Assembly (NCBI GenBank): GCA_963819735.1 | Contig: CAWFXC010000003.1 | Coordinates: 281,258 to 345,257, forward strand | From: CAWFXC01 sp963819735 | Lineage (GTDB): Bacteria; Actinomycetota; Acidimicrobiia; IMCC26256; DASPTH01 | DNA: 64,000 nucleotides | Direction: 5' to 3' | Shown here: in pieces, positions 34,778 through 45,482 of the stretch | How the letters are laid out: every line of letters starts with the position of its first letter | Numbering within the stretch: the first letter of the stretch is position 1 | Notes under the pieces: model-generated | What the model saw: only the letters and a program-made list of their open reading frames with translations | Told to the model about the DNA's origin: nothing | The model's database searches: none | Made by a program: the position numbers and the translations under genes

Positions 34778-34809
34778 CGGAGAGCTCCGGGATCGAGGAA
34801 CCGTCGATG

Positions 34810-35542
34810 CTAGTTGGCGGGCCCCGGTTCGGGGAACTCGCGCAGCAGCGCCTCCTCGCTCGCGTCGAGGTCGCGACCGCCGAGCAGATCGGGCCGACGG
34901 GCGAGTGTGCGGCGCAACGCCTGGGCGTGGCGCCAGCGGGCGACCCGGGCGTGGTCGCCGGAACGCAGGGGCTCGGGCACCTCGTGGCCGCGGAACTCGG
35001 CCGGCCGCGTGTACTGGGGGTACTCGAGCAGGCCCGCGCTGAACGACTCCTCGCCCGCCGACTCGTCGTTGCCCATCACGCCCGGCACCAGCCGCGACAC
35101 CGCATCGATCACGACGCAGGCGGCCGCCTCTCCCCCGGCGAGCACGAAGTCGCCCACCGAGAGCTCGTCGTCGCAGAGGTGATCGGCGACCCGCTGGTCG
35201 ACGCCCTCGTACCGCCCGCACAGCAGCGAGAAGCCGGGCGACGCCGCCAGCTCGCGGGCGCAGCGCCTGGTCGAAGCGCCGGCCGCCCGCGGCCAGCAGG
35301 AGCAGCGGCCGCGGCGGCTCGACCGCTTCGACCGCGGCGAACAGCGGACCCGGCGCCATCACCATCCCCGCTCCGCCGCCGTAGGGGGTGTCGTCGACAC
35401 TGCGGTGGCGATCGGTCGTGAACTCCCGGGGATCGTGCACCCGCACGTCGAGCAGGCCCTGCGCCCGGGCCCGGCCGAGCAACGACGCGTCGAGCGGCCC
35501 GGCGAAGTACTCGGGGAAGATGGAGAACACGTCGATGCGCAT
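34810..35542 (-). CDS. trmD: tRNA (guanine37-N1)-methyltransferase TrmD, one frameshift
   Basis: TrmD makes m1G37 in tRNA and prevents +1 frameshifting during translation. N-terminal RIDVFSIFPEYF and DDTPYGGGAGMVM are in one frame. The C-terminal GDFVLAGGEAAACVVIDAVSRLVPGV and EYPQYTRPAEF are in the next. Removing one C near 35260 gives ALARELAASPGFSLLCGRYEG and a 243-residue protein with the trefoil-knot SAM site. The gene is essential, so a sequence error is likely. Confidence 0.92.
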
Positions 35543-35574
35543 GACGACCCTCGTGCGTCGGTCAGAGGTCGAAC

Positions 35575-36081
35575 TCAGAGGTCGAACAGGCCGTCGGGCG
35601 GATCGACGACGACTTCGCGGCCGCGTTGCTCGACCACGAACACCATCGGCACCAACGCGCCGTTGTCGAGGACGAGCAGGTCGTGCGCGGGGTTGGCCTC
35701 CACCGCCACCACCGCGCCGAGCGGTGTGCCGGCCCGGTCGACGACCGCGCTGCCCACCAGTTCGTGCACCCAGAACTCGCCCTCGGGGAGCTCGCGGGCA
35801 TCGCCCGCCGCGAGCGGTTCGGCGGTGAGCGTCACCCCGAGGAGTCGTTCGGCCGACGTGCGGTCGTCGACCCCCTCGAAGCGCACGAGCATCCGGCCCT
35901 GGTGCGGTCGCGACGCGACGATCACCAGCTCGCGATCGCCCGCGTGCAACACCGCGCCGGGCGCCGAGCGTTCGGGGCGGTTGGTCGTGAACGTGACCGC
36001 GACCTCACCGCGCAGTCCGTGCGCGCGGCCGATGCGTCCGACCTGCAGCAGTGGCGCGCCCGCGTCGGGCGGCACCGTCAC
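35575..36081 (-). CDS. rimM: 16S rRNA processing protein RimM
   Basis: RimM aids 30S maturation. The 168-residue product has the N-terminal beta-barrel (LLQVGRIGRAHGLRGEVAV) and PRC-barrel domain (GEFWVHELVGSAVVDRAG, LLVLDNGALVPMVFV). The GTG at 36081 overlaps the KH-protein stop as GTGA. Order KH-rimM-trmD-rplS is classical. Confidence 0.94.
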   Translation of the reverse strand: MTVPPDAGAPLLQVGRIGRAHGLRGEVAVTFTTNRPERSAPGAVLHAGDRELVIVASRPHQGRMLVRFEGVDDRTSAERLLGVTLTAEPLAAGDARELPEGEFWVHELVGSAVVDRAGTPLGAVVAVEANPAHDLLVLDNGALVPMVFVVEQRGREVVVDPPDGLFDL

Positions 36082-36408
36082 TCCACGATGTCGACGTTGG
36101 CCTTCACACCGTCGGCGGTACCGGCGGCCCGCACCAGTTGGCGCAGTGCCTGGATCACGCGACCGCGCTTGCCGATGAGCCGGCCCATGTCGCTCGGGTT
36201 GGCGTGCACCAGCAACGCGACCTCGCCCCGCACGCTCCTCGACGTCGACCTCGATCGCGTCGGGGTCGTCGGCCAGGTTACGGGTGACGTACTCGACGAC
36301 CGCCCGGGCGCGGGCGCCGCTGATGCGGTTGCCCTCGGCGCCGACCTCGTCGACGAAGTCGTCGTCGTCAACGTCGTCGTAGGTGTCGTCGAACTCTTCG
36401 TCGGTCAC
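36078..36408 (-). CDS. KH-domain RNA-binding protein (KhpA-like), one frameshift
   Basis: The protein has an acidic N-terminal extension (EEFDDTYDDVDDDDFVDE), the helix ISGARARAVVEYVTRNLADDPDAIEV, and then, in another frame, the KH core NPSDMGRLIGKRGRVIQALRQLV with the GKRG loop. Removing one G from the GGGG near 36226-36229 joins them (EERAGEVALLVHANP). KhpA-like proteins bind RNA with KhpB and are typically found between rpsP and rimM. The start is GTG at 36408. Confidence 0.88.
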
Positions 36409-36421
36409 GTCGGGTCGCCTC

Positions 36422-36888
36422 TCACTCGCCGGATTCGGCGGATTCGTCGGCTGGTGCCTCGGCCGGCTCGGCCGCGGGTACATCCTCGGCGGCCGGTGCG
36501 TCCTCGACGGCAACCGCCGCGGCGGCGGGTGCGGCAGCCGGCGCGGGTGCGGCCTTCTTGGCCGGCGCCTGCGACCTTGCCGGTCGAGAACCCACGCCGG
36601 TCGAGCTTGGTCTTCGACGGCTTCTTGCGCTCCGACTCGTACTGCGCCCACACGCCAGTGACGGTGAGGAGCTTCTGCACCTGCTCGGTGGGCTGGGCAC
36701 CCTTGCGGAGCCAGGCCGAGCGCCGAGTCGGCGTCGATCTCGACGCGCGACGGCTCCTGCCGCGGCGCGTACTGCCCGATGATCTCGATGAACCGCCCGT
36801 CGCGGGGCGAACGACCGTCGGCGACGACCACGCGGTACGTCGGCTGCTTCTTCTTCCCTACCCGCATCAGGCGGATCTTGACGGCCAC
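36422..36888 (-). CDS. rpsP: 30S ribosomal protein S16 with Ala/Glu-rich tail, two frameshifts
   Basis: S16 begins MAVKIRLMRVGKKKQPTYRVVVADGRSPRDG, the universal start. The frame breaks near 36716 (restoring SALAWLRKGAQPTEQVQKLL) and near 36562 (GKVAGAAKKAAPAPA). The span is 2 modulo 3, which matches two inserted bases. The last 50 residues form an Ala/Pro/Glu tail seen in several actinobacterial S16 proteins. Repaired length is about 154 residues. Confidence 0.92.
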
Positions 36889-37062
36889 GGAGCGGTATTC
36901 CTCTCTTCGGTTTCCACGTGCGTTGCTGCAGGCTTGCAGCGGTGCGGGCGCGGACCAGCGCCCGGCGAAGTGCGAGGGGTCACACTACCCGACGGGTCCC
37001 ACGCGGGCGACCCCGGCTTGGCGCCGGCATGTCCGCTCCGCCTCGGCTAGAGCTCGGGCATC

Positions 37063-38377
37063 TCAGCCCATCGGCAGCTTGGGCATCTTGCCCTTGCCCG
37101 CCGACTTCATCATCTGCTGGACCATCTTGAACTGCTTCAGCAGCCCGTTGACGTCCTGGCGTGGTGACGCCGCTCCCCGCCGCGATCCGCACCCGCCGCG
37201 AACCGTTGATGAGCGACGGGTCGCGCCGCTCGGCCGGCGTCATCGAGCAGATGATCGCCTCGATGCGGTCGATCTCGCCCTCGTCGATCTCGGCGTTGCT
37301 GGAGCTCCTTGGGCACGCCCGGCAGCATTGCGAGCACGTTCTGCAGCGGGCCCATCTTGCGCACCTGGCGCATCTGGTCGAGGAAGTCCTCGAGGGTGAG
37401 CTGACCCTTGCGCAGCTTCTCGCTCGGCCTTCGCCATCTCGTCCTGGTCGAAGGTGGACTCCGCCTTCTCGATCAGCGTGAGCACGTCGCCCATCCCGAG
37501 GATGCGGCTCGCCATGCGATCGGGGTGGAACGCCTCGAAGTCGTCGAGCTTCTCCCCCGTACCGGCGAACAGGATCGGCTTGCCGACGACCTCCTTCACC
37601 GAGAGCGCCGCGCCACCGCGCGCGTCGCCGTCGATCTTGGTGAGGATCACGCCGGTGAGGCCGACGGCCTCGTCGAACTCGGTCGCGACGTTCACCGCTT
37701 CCTGGCCGGTCATCGCGTCGACGACGAGCAGGGTGTCGTTGGGCTTCACGCGCGTCGCGGACCTCGCGCAGCTCGTCCATGAGCTCGGCGTCGATCTGCA
37801 GACGACCGGCGGTGTCGACGATCACGACGTCGCGTCCGAGGCGCGCCGCTTCTTCGAGCGCGCCTCGCGCCACGCTCACCGGGTCGGTGGGCTCGGAGTA
37901 CACCGGCACGTCGATCCGCTGGCCGAGCACGCGCAGCTGCTCGACCGCGGCGGGCCGTTGGAGGTCGGCGCCCACGAGCAGCGGCCGCCGCCCCTGGCTG
38001 CTTGAGCAGCTTGGCGAGCTTGGCCGACGGCGGTCGTCTTCCCGGAACCCTGCAGGCCCGCCATCATCACGACGGTCGGCGGCTTCGACGACACCGTGAG
38101 CTTGCCGGTGGTGCCGCCGAGGGTCTGCGACCAACTCCTCGTTCACGATCTTGATGACCTGCTGCGCCGGGCTCAGGCTCTTGGTGACCTCCGCGCCCTG
38201 CGCCCGCTCCTTGACCCGCGCGATGAAGTTGCGGGCGACGAGCACGTTGACGTCGGCCTCGAGCAGCGCGACGCGCAGCTCGCGGCAGACCTCGTCGATC
38301 TCCTTGTCGGTGAGCTTCCCGCGGCTGCGGAGCTTGTGGAAGATGCCGTCGAAACGATCGGAGAGGGCGTCGAACAT
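37063..38377 (-). CDS. ffh: Signal recognition particle GTPase Ffh, seven frameshifts
   Basis: Ffh binds signal sequences and 4.5S RNA and targets membrane proteins. N domain (FDALSDRFDGIFHKLRSRGKLTD), G domain (GLQGSGKTT, VVIVDTAGRLQID, TKIDGDARGGAALS) and M domain (MGPLQNVLAMLPGVP, SLINGSRRVRIAAGSG, MMKSAGKGKMPKLPMG) are all found, but the frame shifts near 38127, 38025, 37997, 37750, 37422, 37301 and 37159. Each repair needs loss of one base, and the length (1 modulo 3) fits seven insertions. Repaired length is about 435 residues. Confidence 0.92.
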
Positions 38378-38407
38378 CGGTGGAAAGGCTAGGCGGCGGA
38401 GGCGGGG

Positions 38408-39591
38408 TCACGCGTCGAGCAATGCGGCGACGAACGCTTCCGGCTCGAACGGGAGGAGGTCGTCGGCCGACTCGCCCACCCCGATCAGCTTCACCGGGAT
38501 GCCCGAGCTCCGCCTCGATCGCCAGCACGATGCCACCCTTGGCGGTGCCGTCGAGCTTGGTGAGCACCACGCCGGTGACCGTCGACCGCGTCGGCGAACT
38601 GGCGGGCCTGGGTGAGCCCGTTCTGGCCGGTGGTCGCGTCGAGGACGAGCAGCACCTCTTTGAGCGCGCCCGGCGTGCGTTCGACGATCCGCCGCAGCTT
38701 CTCCAGCTCCGCCATCAGGTTGACCTTGGTGTGCAGACGCCCGGCGGTGTCGACGAGCACCAGGTCGGCCTCGCGGCTCGCGGCCGACGCCATCGCGTCG
38801 AACACCACCGAACCCGGATCGGCGCCCTCCTGGCCCCGCACGATGCCGGCGCCGACGACGTCGGCCCAGTGCGCGAGCTGCTCGGCCGCCGCGGCGCGGA
38901 ACGTGTCGGCGGCCGCGAGCACCACGCGGTGACCCTCGCGCGGTCTCGCGTTGCGCGACCTTGGCGATGGTGGTGGTCTTGCCGACGCCGTTCACGCCGA
39001 CGAACATCCACACGTTGGGCTCACCGGGGGTCGCGGTGAGGGTGCGCGACTTGTCGCCGTCGTCGAGCAGCGCGACGAGCTCGTCGTGGAGCAGACCCAT
39101 GAGCGCGTCGCTGTCGGCGGTCTTCTCCATGCGCGCCCGCTCGCGGACGTCGCCCAGGATCCGCTCGGTCGTGGGCATGCCGACGTCGGCGAGGAGGAGC
39201 GTCTCCTCGAGCTCGTCCCACGTCTCGTCGTCGAGCTTGCCCCGGCCCCGCAGCCGCGAGAACGCGGCCCGCGTCTTGCCGAGCCGATCGCGCAGCCGAA
39301 CCTGCTCTTCTAGCTCCGGCTCCGCCTCCGCGAGGCCCGGCGTCTGCCGTCGTCTCCGCGACTACGGGCGCTCGCTCCGTCGCGGGCGCTTCGGTAGGGC
39401 TGGGCGCGGGCTCCGTCGTTGGCGCTTCGGTGGGGCTGGGCGCCGCGACCGTGCGAGGGATCGTGGGTTCGCCGGGGACCTGGTCGGGGCGGCGGGACTG
39501 GCGTTGCGCGCGGCGTGAGAGGCCGAGGCCGACCGCGACCAGCACGACGGCGAGCACGAAGATGAGGATGAAGCCGAGCGCACGGTGCCAT
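38408..39591 (-). CDS. ftsY: SRP receptor FtsY with N-terminal membrane anchor, about five frameshifts
   Basis: FtsY docks the SRP at the membrane. A transmembrane helix (GFILIFVLAVVLVAVGLGL) opens the protein. A Pro/Thr/Ala-rich linker follows, then the NG domain: GKTRAAFSRLRGRGKLDDE, VGVNGVGKTTTIAKVA, VLVDTAGRLHTKVNLM, TKLDGTAKGGIVLAI, GESADDLLPFEPEAFVAALL. Frame breaks lie near 39580, 39335, 38939, 38580 and 38503. The span is 2 modulo 3, consistent with five gained bases. If the GTG at 39557 is used instead, four are needed. Next to ffh as in many actinobacteria. Confidence 0.9.
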
Positions 39592-39640
39592 CGGGAGCGA
39601 TCCTACGCTTCCGTGACCGCGGGCTGCGATGCCTGATCGG

Positions 39641-40644
39641 TCAGGTCGGGTGCGGCGCGGCGATCCCGGCCGCGTCGAGGGCGCCCTTCACCCGGACCCG
39701 GAGCTCGCGGGCCACGCGCCACTGCTCCTGGGGCCGGGTCCGGGCCACCACCCGGATCACCACCCCGCCCGGCGCCAGCGACTCCACGCCCAACACGCTC
39801 GGTTCGGCCAGCGACCATCGTGCGCGAAGTCGGGGTCGTGCCACAGGTCGTCGGCGACCTGCCGGATCACGTCGGTCGCGGCGCCGACGTCGGACGTCGT
39901 ACGCGACCTCGACGTCGACGAGCGCGCGCGACCACTGCTGCGACTTGTTGCCGACGCGGGTGATGGTGCCGTTGGGCACGTGCCACACCACGCCGTCGTC
40001 GTCGCGCAGGCGCGTGGTGCGCAGGCTCACGCCTTCGACGGTGCCCGATCGCGACCCCGGCGTCGATCGACGTCGCCGACACCGAACTGGTCCTCGATCA
40101 GCATGAAGATGCCCGACAGGAAGTCGCGGACGAGCGCTCTGCGCGCCGAAGCCCGAGCGCGATGCCGACGATCCCGGCGCCCGCGATCAGCGGCGCCAGG
40201 TTGACGCCGAGCGCCTCGAGCACGGTCAGCACCGCGATCGACCAGATCACGATCGCGACGACGTTGCGCAGCACCGCGCCGATCGTCTCCGCCCGTTGCG
40301 CCGCGGCGCGCCTGCGACATCGGGCCGGTGTCGACGAAGCGACGACGCTGGCGAGCGGAGTCGGACGCGCGAGCCTCTCGACGCCGCCGCTGAGGTCGCT
40401 TCACGAAGCGCCGGATCGAGGACGCGCGCGACACGATCACCAGGATCCACGCCGACGAGCAGGATGACGACGATGCGGAGTCGGCTTCGCCAGCGCGTCG
40501 GCCACCTCGGCCGCGTGCGCTGCTCGCCGGTGATCCGGTAGACGGTGCTGCACGAGCCACGACTGCTCGCCCTTCGCGACCGCACGCGCTCGACGAGTCC
40601 CGGGTCGTTCGCGCGCCACGGCGAGCAGCGACCGACGGCGTCAT
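39641..40644 (-). CDS. MscS-family mechanosensitive channel, many frameshifts
   Basis: Fragments in all three frames assemble into an MscS-type channel: LRIVVILLVGWILVIVSR (helix), VLRNVVAIVIWSIAVLTVLEALGVNLAPLI (pore region, in two pieces), GIVGIALGFGAQSLVRDFLSG, LIEDQFGVGDV, and VVWHVPNGTITRVGNKSQQWSR (beta domain). I count at least a dozen one-base gains across 1,004 bases, the densest in the window. A start at ATG 40644 is tentative. It lies between smc and ftsY, which are adjacent in many actinobacteria. Confidence 0.75.
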
Positions 40645-40650
40645 ACGTGA

Positions 40651-43600
40651 TCAGGCGACCGGCAAGTCGTCGCGGACGCGCTGGCTCACCACCCGGCTCG
40701 AGCCGCCCGGAGGCATCGACACGCCGTACAGGCAGTCGCCCGCCTCCATCGTGCGCTTCTGGTGCGACACGATCAGCAGCTGCGCCTCGTGGCGGAACTC
40801 GTGCACGAGATCGAGGAACCGGTGCAGGTTCACGTCGTCGAGCGCGGCCTCGACCTCGTCCATCAGGTAGAAGGGCGACGGCCGGGCGCGGAACACGCCG
40901 AAGAGGAACGCCAGCGCGGTGAGCGAACGCTCGCCGCCCGACAGCAGCGAGAGTCGGCGCACGTTCTTGCCCGACGGTCGCGCCTCCATCTCGATGCCGG
41001 TGTTCAGCAGGTCGTCGGGGTCGGTGAGCGATGAGCTTGCCCGCGCCGCCCGGGAACAGCGTGGAGAAGAGCGATCGGTGAAGTTGCTCGGCTCACGTCG
41101 TCGAACGCGCCGTCGAAGAACACGTGATGATCTCGTGGTCGACGGCCCGGATCACCCGGTTGAGCTCGCGCCGGCTCGCTTTCACGTCTTCGAGCTGCTC
41201 CTGCAGGAACTGGTGCCGTTCGTGCAGCGCGTCGTGCTCCTCGAGCGCGAGCGGGTTGATCGGACCCATGAGGCGCAGCTCGCGTTCGAGCTCACGGGCG
41301 CGACCCGCCAGCGTGGTGCCACCGGGCACCTCGGGCGCGGGCGCGTCGAGCGCGACCGCGGGCTCGACGTCGAACTCGGTGCGCAGCCGCTCGACCGCGG
41401 TCTCGAGCCGGAGGCGGGTCTCCGCCTCCTCCACGTCGCGTCGTTGCAGGTGCTCCCGGATCTCGACCAGCTCCCGCTCGGCCTCGACCCGCAGCTTGCG
41501 CAGCTGCTCCAGCTGACGGCCGGCCTCCGCGGCCCGTTCCGCCTCCGCCCGACGCGCCAGGCGCCACCGCGCCAGCAACGCGTCGGTGCGTTCCAGCAGC
41601 GCGTCGAGGTGCGCGGCCACGATCGCGTAGCCGTGGCCCCGCTGCTCGAGCTCCGACCGGTGCTGCTCGGCCTGCGCCCGCCGTTCGGGATCGCGCGCCA
41701 GGCGCTCCTCCACCTCGGCCAGGCGGCGCTGCAGCACCTCGCGCCGTTCCTCGACTTGCGCGGCGCGCACGTCGAGCCGGCTCCGGCGCGTGGCGACCGC
41801 GTCGATTCGCGCGTCGAGCTCGCGCTGCGCCTCGACGTGCGTCTCGAACAGGCTGCGCGCCTCGAGCGCGGCGGCCTCCAGCACCGGGAGCCGCAGCTCG
41901 AGCTCGGCGACGCGCGCCAGGTCGTCGGTGTGCTGCTCGCGCAGCGCGATCTCTTCGGCCGCGGTGGCCTCGGCTTCGGCGACTCGTTGGCCGCGTTCTT
42001 CGTCGACCCGGATCAGCGAGCGCCGGACGTCTTCCAGGGCCGCGGCGCCGACGCGCGCGGCCTCGCGCGTCGTCGTCTCCTCCTGCTGCCGGTCGGCGAA
42101 CTCGATCCGCGCGTTCTTGACCGTCTGCTCCGCCGCCGCCGCGGCCGCGGCCGCGGCGACCGCCTGCTGCTGGGCTTCTTCCCATGCGGCGCGGGTCACG
42201 CCGACCGCTTCGCCACCCAGGCGCCACGGGCCCCGACCACCGAACCGGTCGCCGGCGACCGTGACCACGGTGAGCTCGGGGTGCTCGAGCGCGACATCGA
42301 GCGCACCCGCCCATCCCGCTTCCGCGAGCACGACCCCGGTGAGCATGCGGCGAACCGCGGCTTGCAGGCCCGGGACGTCGGCCCGCACCGTCTCGGCCAG
42401 CGCGCGGGTACCCGACGGCACCGCGGGCACGGCTGCCCCGGCGGCACCGGAGCCGAACGGGGGGTCGGCCATCACCATCAGCGGACGGGCGTCGCCCTCG
42501 GCGAGCTGCGCGAGCGCGCGCCGCACCGACGTCGGCCCGTCGACCACGATCGCGTGCAGCGCGTCGCCGAGCACCGCGGTGACGGCCGTCTCCGCGCCCG
42601 CTTCGATCTGCAGGTGGTCGACCAACGGGCCGACCACGCCGGGAGTCCCTTCGAGCGCGGCGGCTCCCGCCGCGGCGCGTGCGGAGTCGAGTGCCTGCGC
42701 GAGTGCGTCGGCCCGGGCCTGCCAGCGACCGGCGTCGGCCTCGGCCGCCCGCCACGCGTCCTCGGCCGCCTGCAGTGCCTCCTCGGCCGCCGCGCGTGCG
42801 GCGCGGGCGCGCGCCTCCGCACTGGTGAGGAGCGGGAGCTCGCCTTCGGTGCGCACGCGATCGGCGTCGAGTGCCGCGCGTTGTTCCTGCAGCCGATCGG
42901 CGCGCTCCCCGCCGCCGCGAAACGAGCCGCCGCGCGCGCCAGCTCGTCGACGACGCGCGCCAGTGCCTCGCGTCGCGTCTCCAGCTCGCGGCGCACGAGC
43001 CGCGCTTCATCGTGCGCGAGGTCAGGTGTGGTCGCCGCACCCAACATCGCGTGCGTGGTGGCCAGCTCGCGCTCGGCCGCTTCGATCTCGGTCCGCTCCG
43101 CCCCGACCTCGGCCGTTTCGTCCTGCACCTCGGTGAGCTGCGCGCGTACGTGCGCGGCGTCGGCCACCAGGGTCTCGAACACGCCTTCGTCGGCCACCGC
43201 CGCGACCTCACGCTCGAGGCTGCGCCGCTTCTCGCTCAGCAACGCCGCGAAACCGCCGGCCCGCTCACGCAGCGCTTCGGCCCGCCCCAACGCGTCGGCG
43301 ACGTCGCCGTGGCCGACGGCGGTCAACGCGCCCTCGGCGTCGAGCACCGCGAGATCGAGATCGCGCAGCCGCGCCTGCACCAACTGCTCGTTGTGGTTCA
43401 GCTCCGAACCGCGGTCGGTGAGGCGAACCTGTCGCGCCTGCAACCCCGCGATCTCGTGGCCGGCGAGGTGCAGCTTGATCGCCCGCAACTCCTCGACCAG
43501 CCCGCCGTGACGGCGAGCGGCGTCGGCCTGGCGCTGCAGCGGCGTGAGTTGGCGGCGCACCTCGCGGAGGAGGTCGTTGAGCCGCAGCAGATTGCCCTCG

Positions 43601-44151
43601 GTGGCTTCGAGTCGGCGCTCGGCGCGCTCACGCCGCTTGCGGAACTTCAGGATGCCGGCCGCTTCCTCGACGATGGCGCGACGATCCTCGGGACGCGCGT
43701 TGAGCACCGCGTCGAGTTGTCCCTGGCCCACGATCACATGCTGCTGGCGACCGATGCCGGAGTCGGACAACAGGTCCTGGATGTCGAGCAGGCGACACGG
43801 CGCGCCGTTGATCTGGTACTCGGAGTCGCCGGCGCGGAACAGCGTGCGGGTGATCGTGACCTCGCTGAACTCGATCGGCAGGAGGCCCGCGGTGTTGTCG
43901 ATCGTGAGCGACACCTCGGCGCGTCCGAGCGCCGGACGATCCGGGGTGCCCGCGAAGATGACGTCATCCATCTTGCCGCCGCGCAGCGTGCGCGGACCCT
44001 GCGCGCCGAGCACCCACGCCACCGCGTCGACGAGGTTCGACTTCCCCGATCCGTTCGGCCCGACGACCACCGTCACGCCCGGTTCGAACTCGAGGACGGT
44101 CTTGTCCGCGAAGGACTTGAAGCCTCGCAGCGTCAACGACTTGAGGAACAC
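40651..44151 (-). CDS. smc: Chromosome segregation protein SMC, several frameshifts
   Basis: SMC compacts and segregates chromosomes. The head N-half (FKSFADKTVLEFEPG, VVGPNGSGKSNLVDA, Q-loop VGQGQLDAVLN) and C-half (LSLLSGGERSLTALAFLF signature, FYLMDEVEAALDD Walker B) flank two long coiled coils. A hinge lies around 42480-42620 (GVVGPLVDHL, HAIVVDGPTSVRRAL). Frame breaks occur near 42910 and at 41030-41130. The total span is a multiple of 3, so the changes cancel. Full length is about 1,165 residues. The GTG start at 44151 gives MFLKSLTLRGF. Confidence 0.93.
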
Positions 44152-44346
44152 GCGGGCCGCTCCAATCGCGGGTGGGGAACCTGAGCCGGGGCACGAAGTC
44201 GGCTCCGCCGGATCGTAGCGAGAGGACCTCGCCGGGTCGCGGCAACCAGCTTCCCCCGTCGCTCGCTCCGCTCACTCCGTCCCGGCTCCCCGTCGTCGCT
44301 GACGCACGGGCCACATGAGCACCAACAGCACCACGAGCCTCGCGGA

Positions 44347-44655
44347 TCACCGCACGCGGAACCCCTGCTCGCCGACGGGGACGCCGACCTCGACCTCGAC
44401 CCGATCCACTCGGGCGCGCGCCGGGCCGTGTCGGCACCACTCCACGACGCGCGCCACCGCCGCCTCCGGCCCCTCGAGCACCGCCTCGACCCGCCCGTCC
44501 GACAGGTTGCGCACCCAGCCCGTCACGCCGAGCGCGGTCGCCTCCTGCTTGCACGACTCGCGGAACCACACGCCCTGCACCCGGCCCGAGATCAGCACCC
44601 GCCGCCGCGCCCGCGCCGGCGGGGCCTCGGGTGCCGGAGGAGTCAGACCTGGCAC
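44347..44655 (-). CDS. acyP: Acylphosphatase
   Basis: This small hydrolase cleaves acyl phosphates. It shows ISGRVQGVWFRESCKQEA with the catalytic Arg and GWVRNLSDGRVEAVLEG with the catalytic Asn, both of the acylphosphatase signature. GTG at 44655 was chosen; it overlaps the end of mutM. The protein has a short Pro/Arg-rich N-terminal extension. It lies between mutM and smc, a common place in actinobacteria. Confidence 0.92.
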   Translation of the reverse strand: MPGLTPPAPEAPPARARRRVLISGRVQGVWFRESCKQEATALGVTGWVRNLSDGRVEAVLEGPEAAVARVVEWCRHGPARARVDRVEVEVGVPVGEQGFRVR

Positions 44656-45482
44656 GCCGAGCAGTAGAAGGTGGACCGCCCCGCGAACTTCTCCCGGACC
44701 ACGTCGTGACGGCACCGCGGGCACGCCAGCCCCTCGCGCGCGTACACGTTGTGGAAGTGCTGGTACTCGCCCGGACGCCCGAACAGGTCGACGTACTGCG
44801 CGTCGGCGAGCGACGAACCGCGGTGCTTCACCGCGTCCTGCAGCGTCTCCATCATCGACCGGTACAGCCGGCGCACCTCTTCCGACGTGAGGGAGTCGCT
44901 CATGCGGTCCCAGCGCAGGCCCGCGCCCCACAGGATCTCGTCGCTGTAGATGTTGCCGATGCCGGCGATGAACTTCTGGTCCATCAGCAGCGGCTTCAGC
45001 TTGGCGTGCTTGTTCGCCACCATCTGGCCGAAGTAGTCCCACGACATCGCGGTCTCGAGCGGATCGATACCGAGGTGCGCGAGCTCGGTGACCTGCTTCT
45101 CGACCGTGTCGAATTCGGTCACGAACATCTCGCCGAACGTACGCGGGTCGACGAAGCGCAACTGCCCGCCCTGCGTGAACGTGATGACCACGTGCGTGTG
45201 CTTCACCATCGGATCGCGTGACGTCTTGGCCCGCAACAGTTGGCCCGACATCCCGAGGTGGATCACCAGCACGTCGTCGCCGTCGAGCCGGCAGAGGAGG
45301 TACTTCCCGCGCCGCTCGACCGAGGTGATCTTGCGGTCGACGAGCCGGGCGGTGAACTGCTTGCGATTGTGGTGACGGCGCACCGCGCGCATGCCGTCGA
45401 CGTCGACCGACTTGATCTTCTTGGCCACGACCTCACGTTCGAGATCGCGGCGCACGACCTCGACTTCGGGCAGCTCAGGCAT
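44643..45482 (-). CDS. mutM: Formamidopyrimidine-DNA glycosylase MutM (Fpg)
   Basis: Fpg removes 8-oxoguanine and other oxidised purines and cleaves the abasic site. It has the N-terminal PELPEVEVVRRDLE (catalytic Pro and Glu), HLGMSGQLL, DPRTFGE, the H2TH helix region GIGNIYSDEILW, and a zinc finger with CPRC and CSAC. It is 279 residues long and intact. ATG at 45482 overlaps the rnc stop by eight bases. Confidence 0.95.
   Translation of the reverse strand: MPELPEVEVVRRDLEREVVAKKIKSVDVDGMRAVRRHHNRKQFTARLVDRKITSVERRGKYLLCRLDGDDVLVIHLGMSGQLLRAKTSRDPMVKHTHVVITFTQGGQLRFVDPRTFGEMFVTEFDTVEKQVTELAHLGIDPLETAMSWDYFGQMVANKHAKLKPLLMDQKFIAGIGNIYSDEILWGAGLRWDRMSDSLTSEEVRRLYRSMMETLQDAVKHRGSSLADAQYVDLFGRPGEYQHFHNVYAREGLACPRCRHDVVREKFAGRSTFYCSACQV

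Noticed and set aside
36078..41130. Programmed +1 frameshifting as the reason for the many broken genes
   Set aside because: No common slippery codon or stimulatory structure was found; the breaks are too many per gene (seven in ffh), and intact core genes lie between. Sequence error is simpler.
44152..44346. A possible small gene between acyP and smc
   Set aside because: Open frames here are short and without a plausible start or ribosome site. I see nothing coding.
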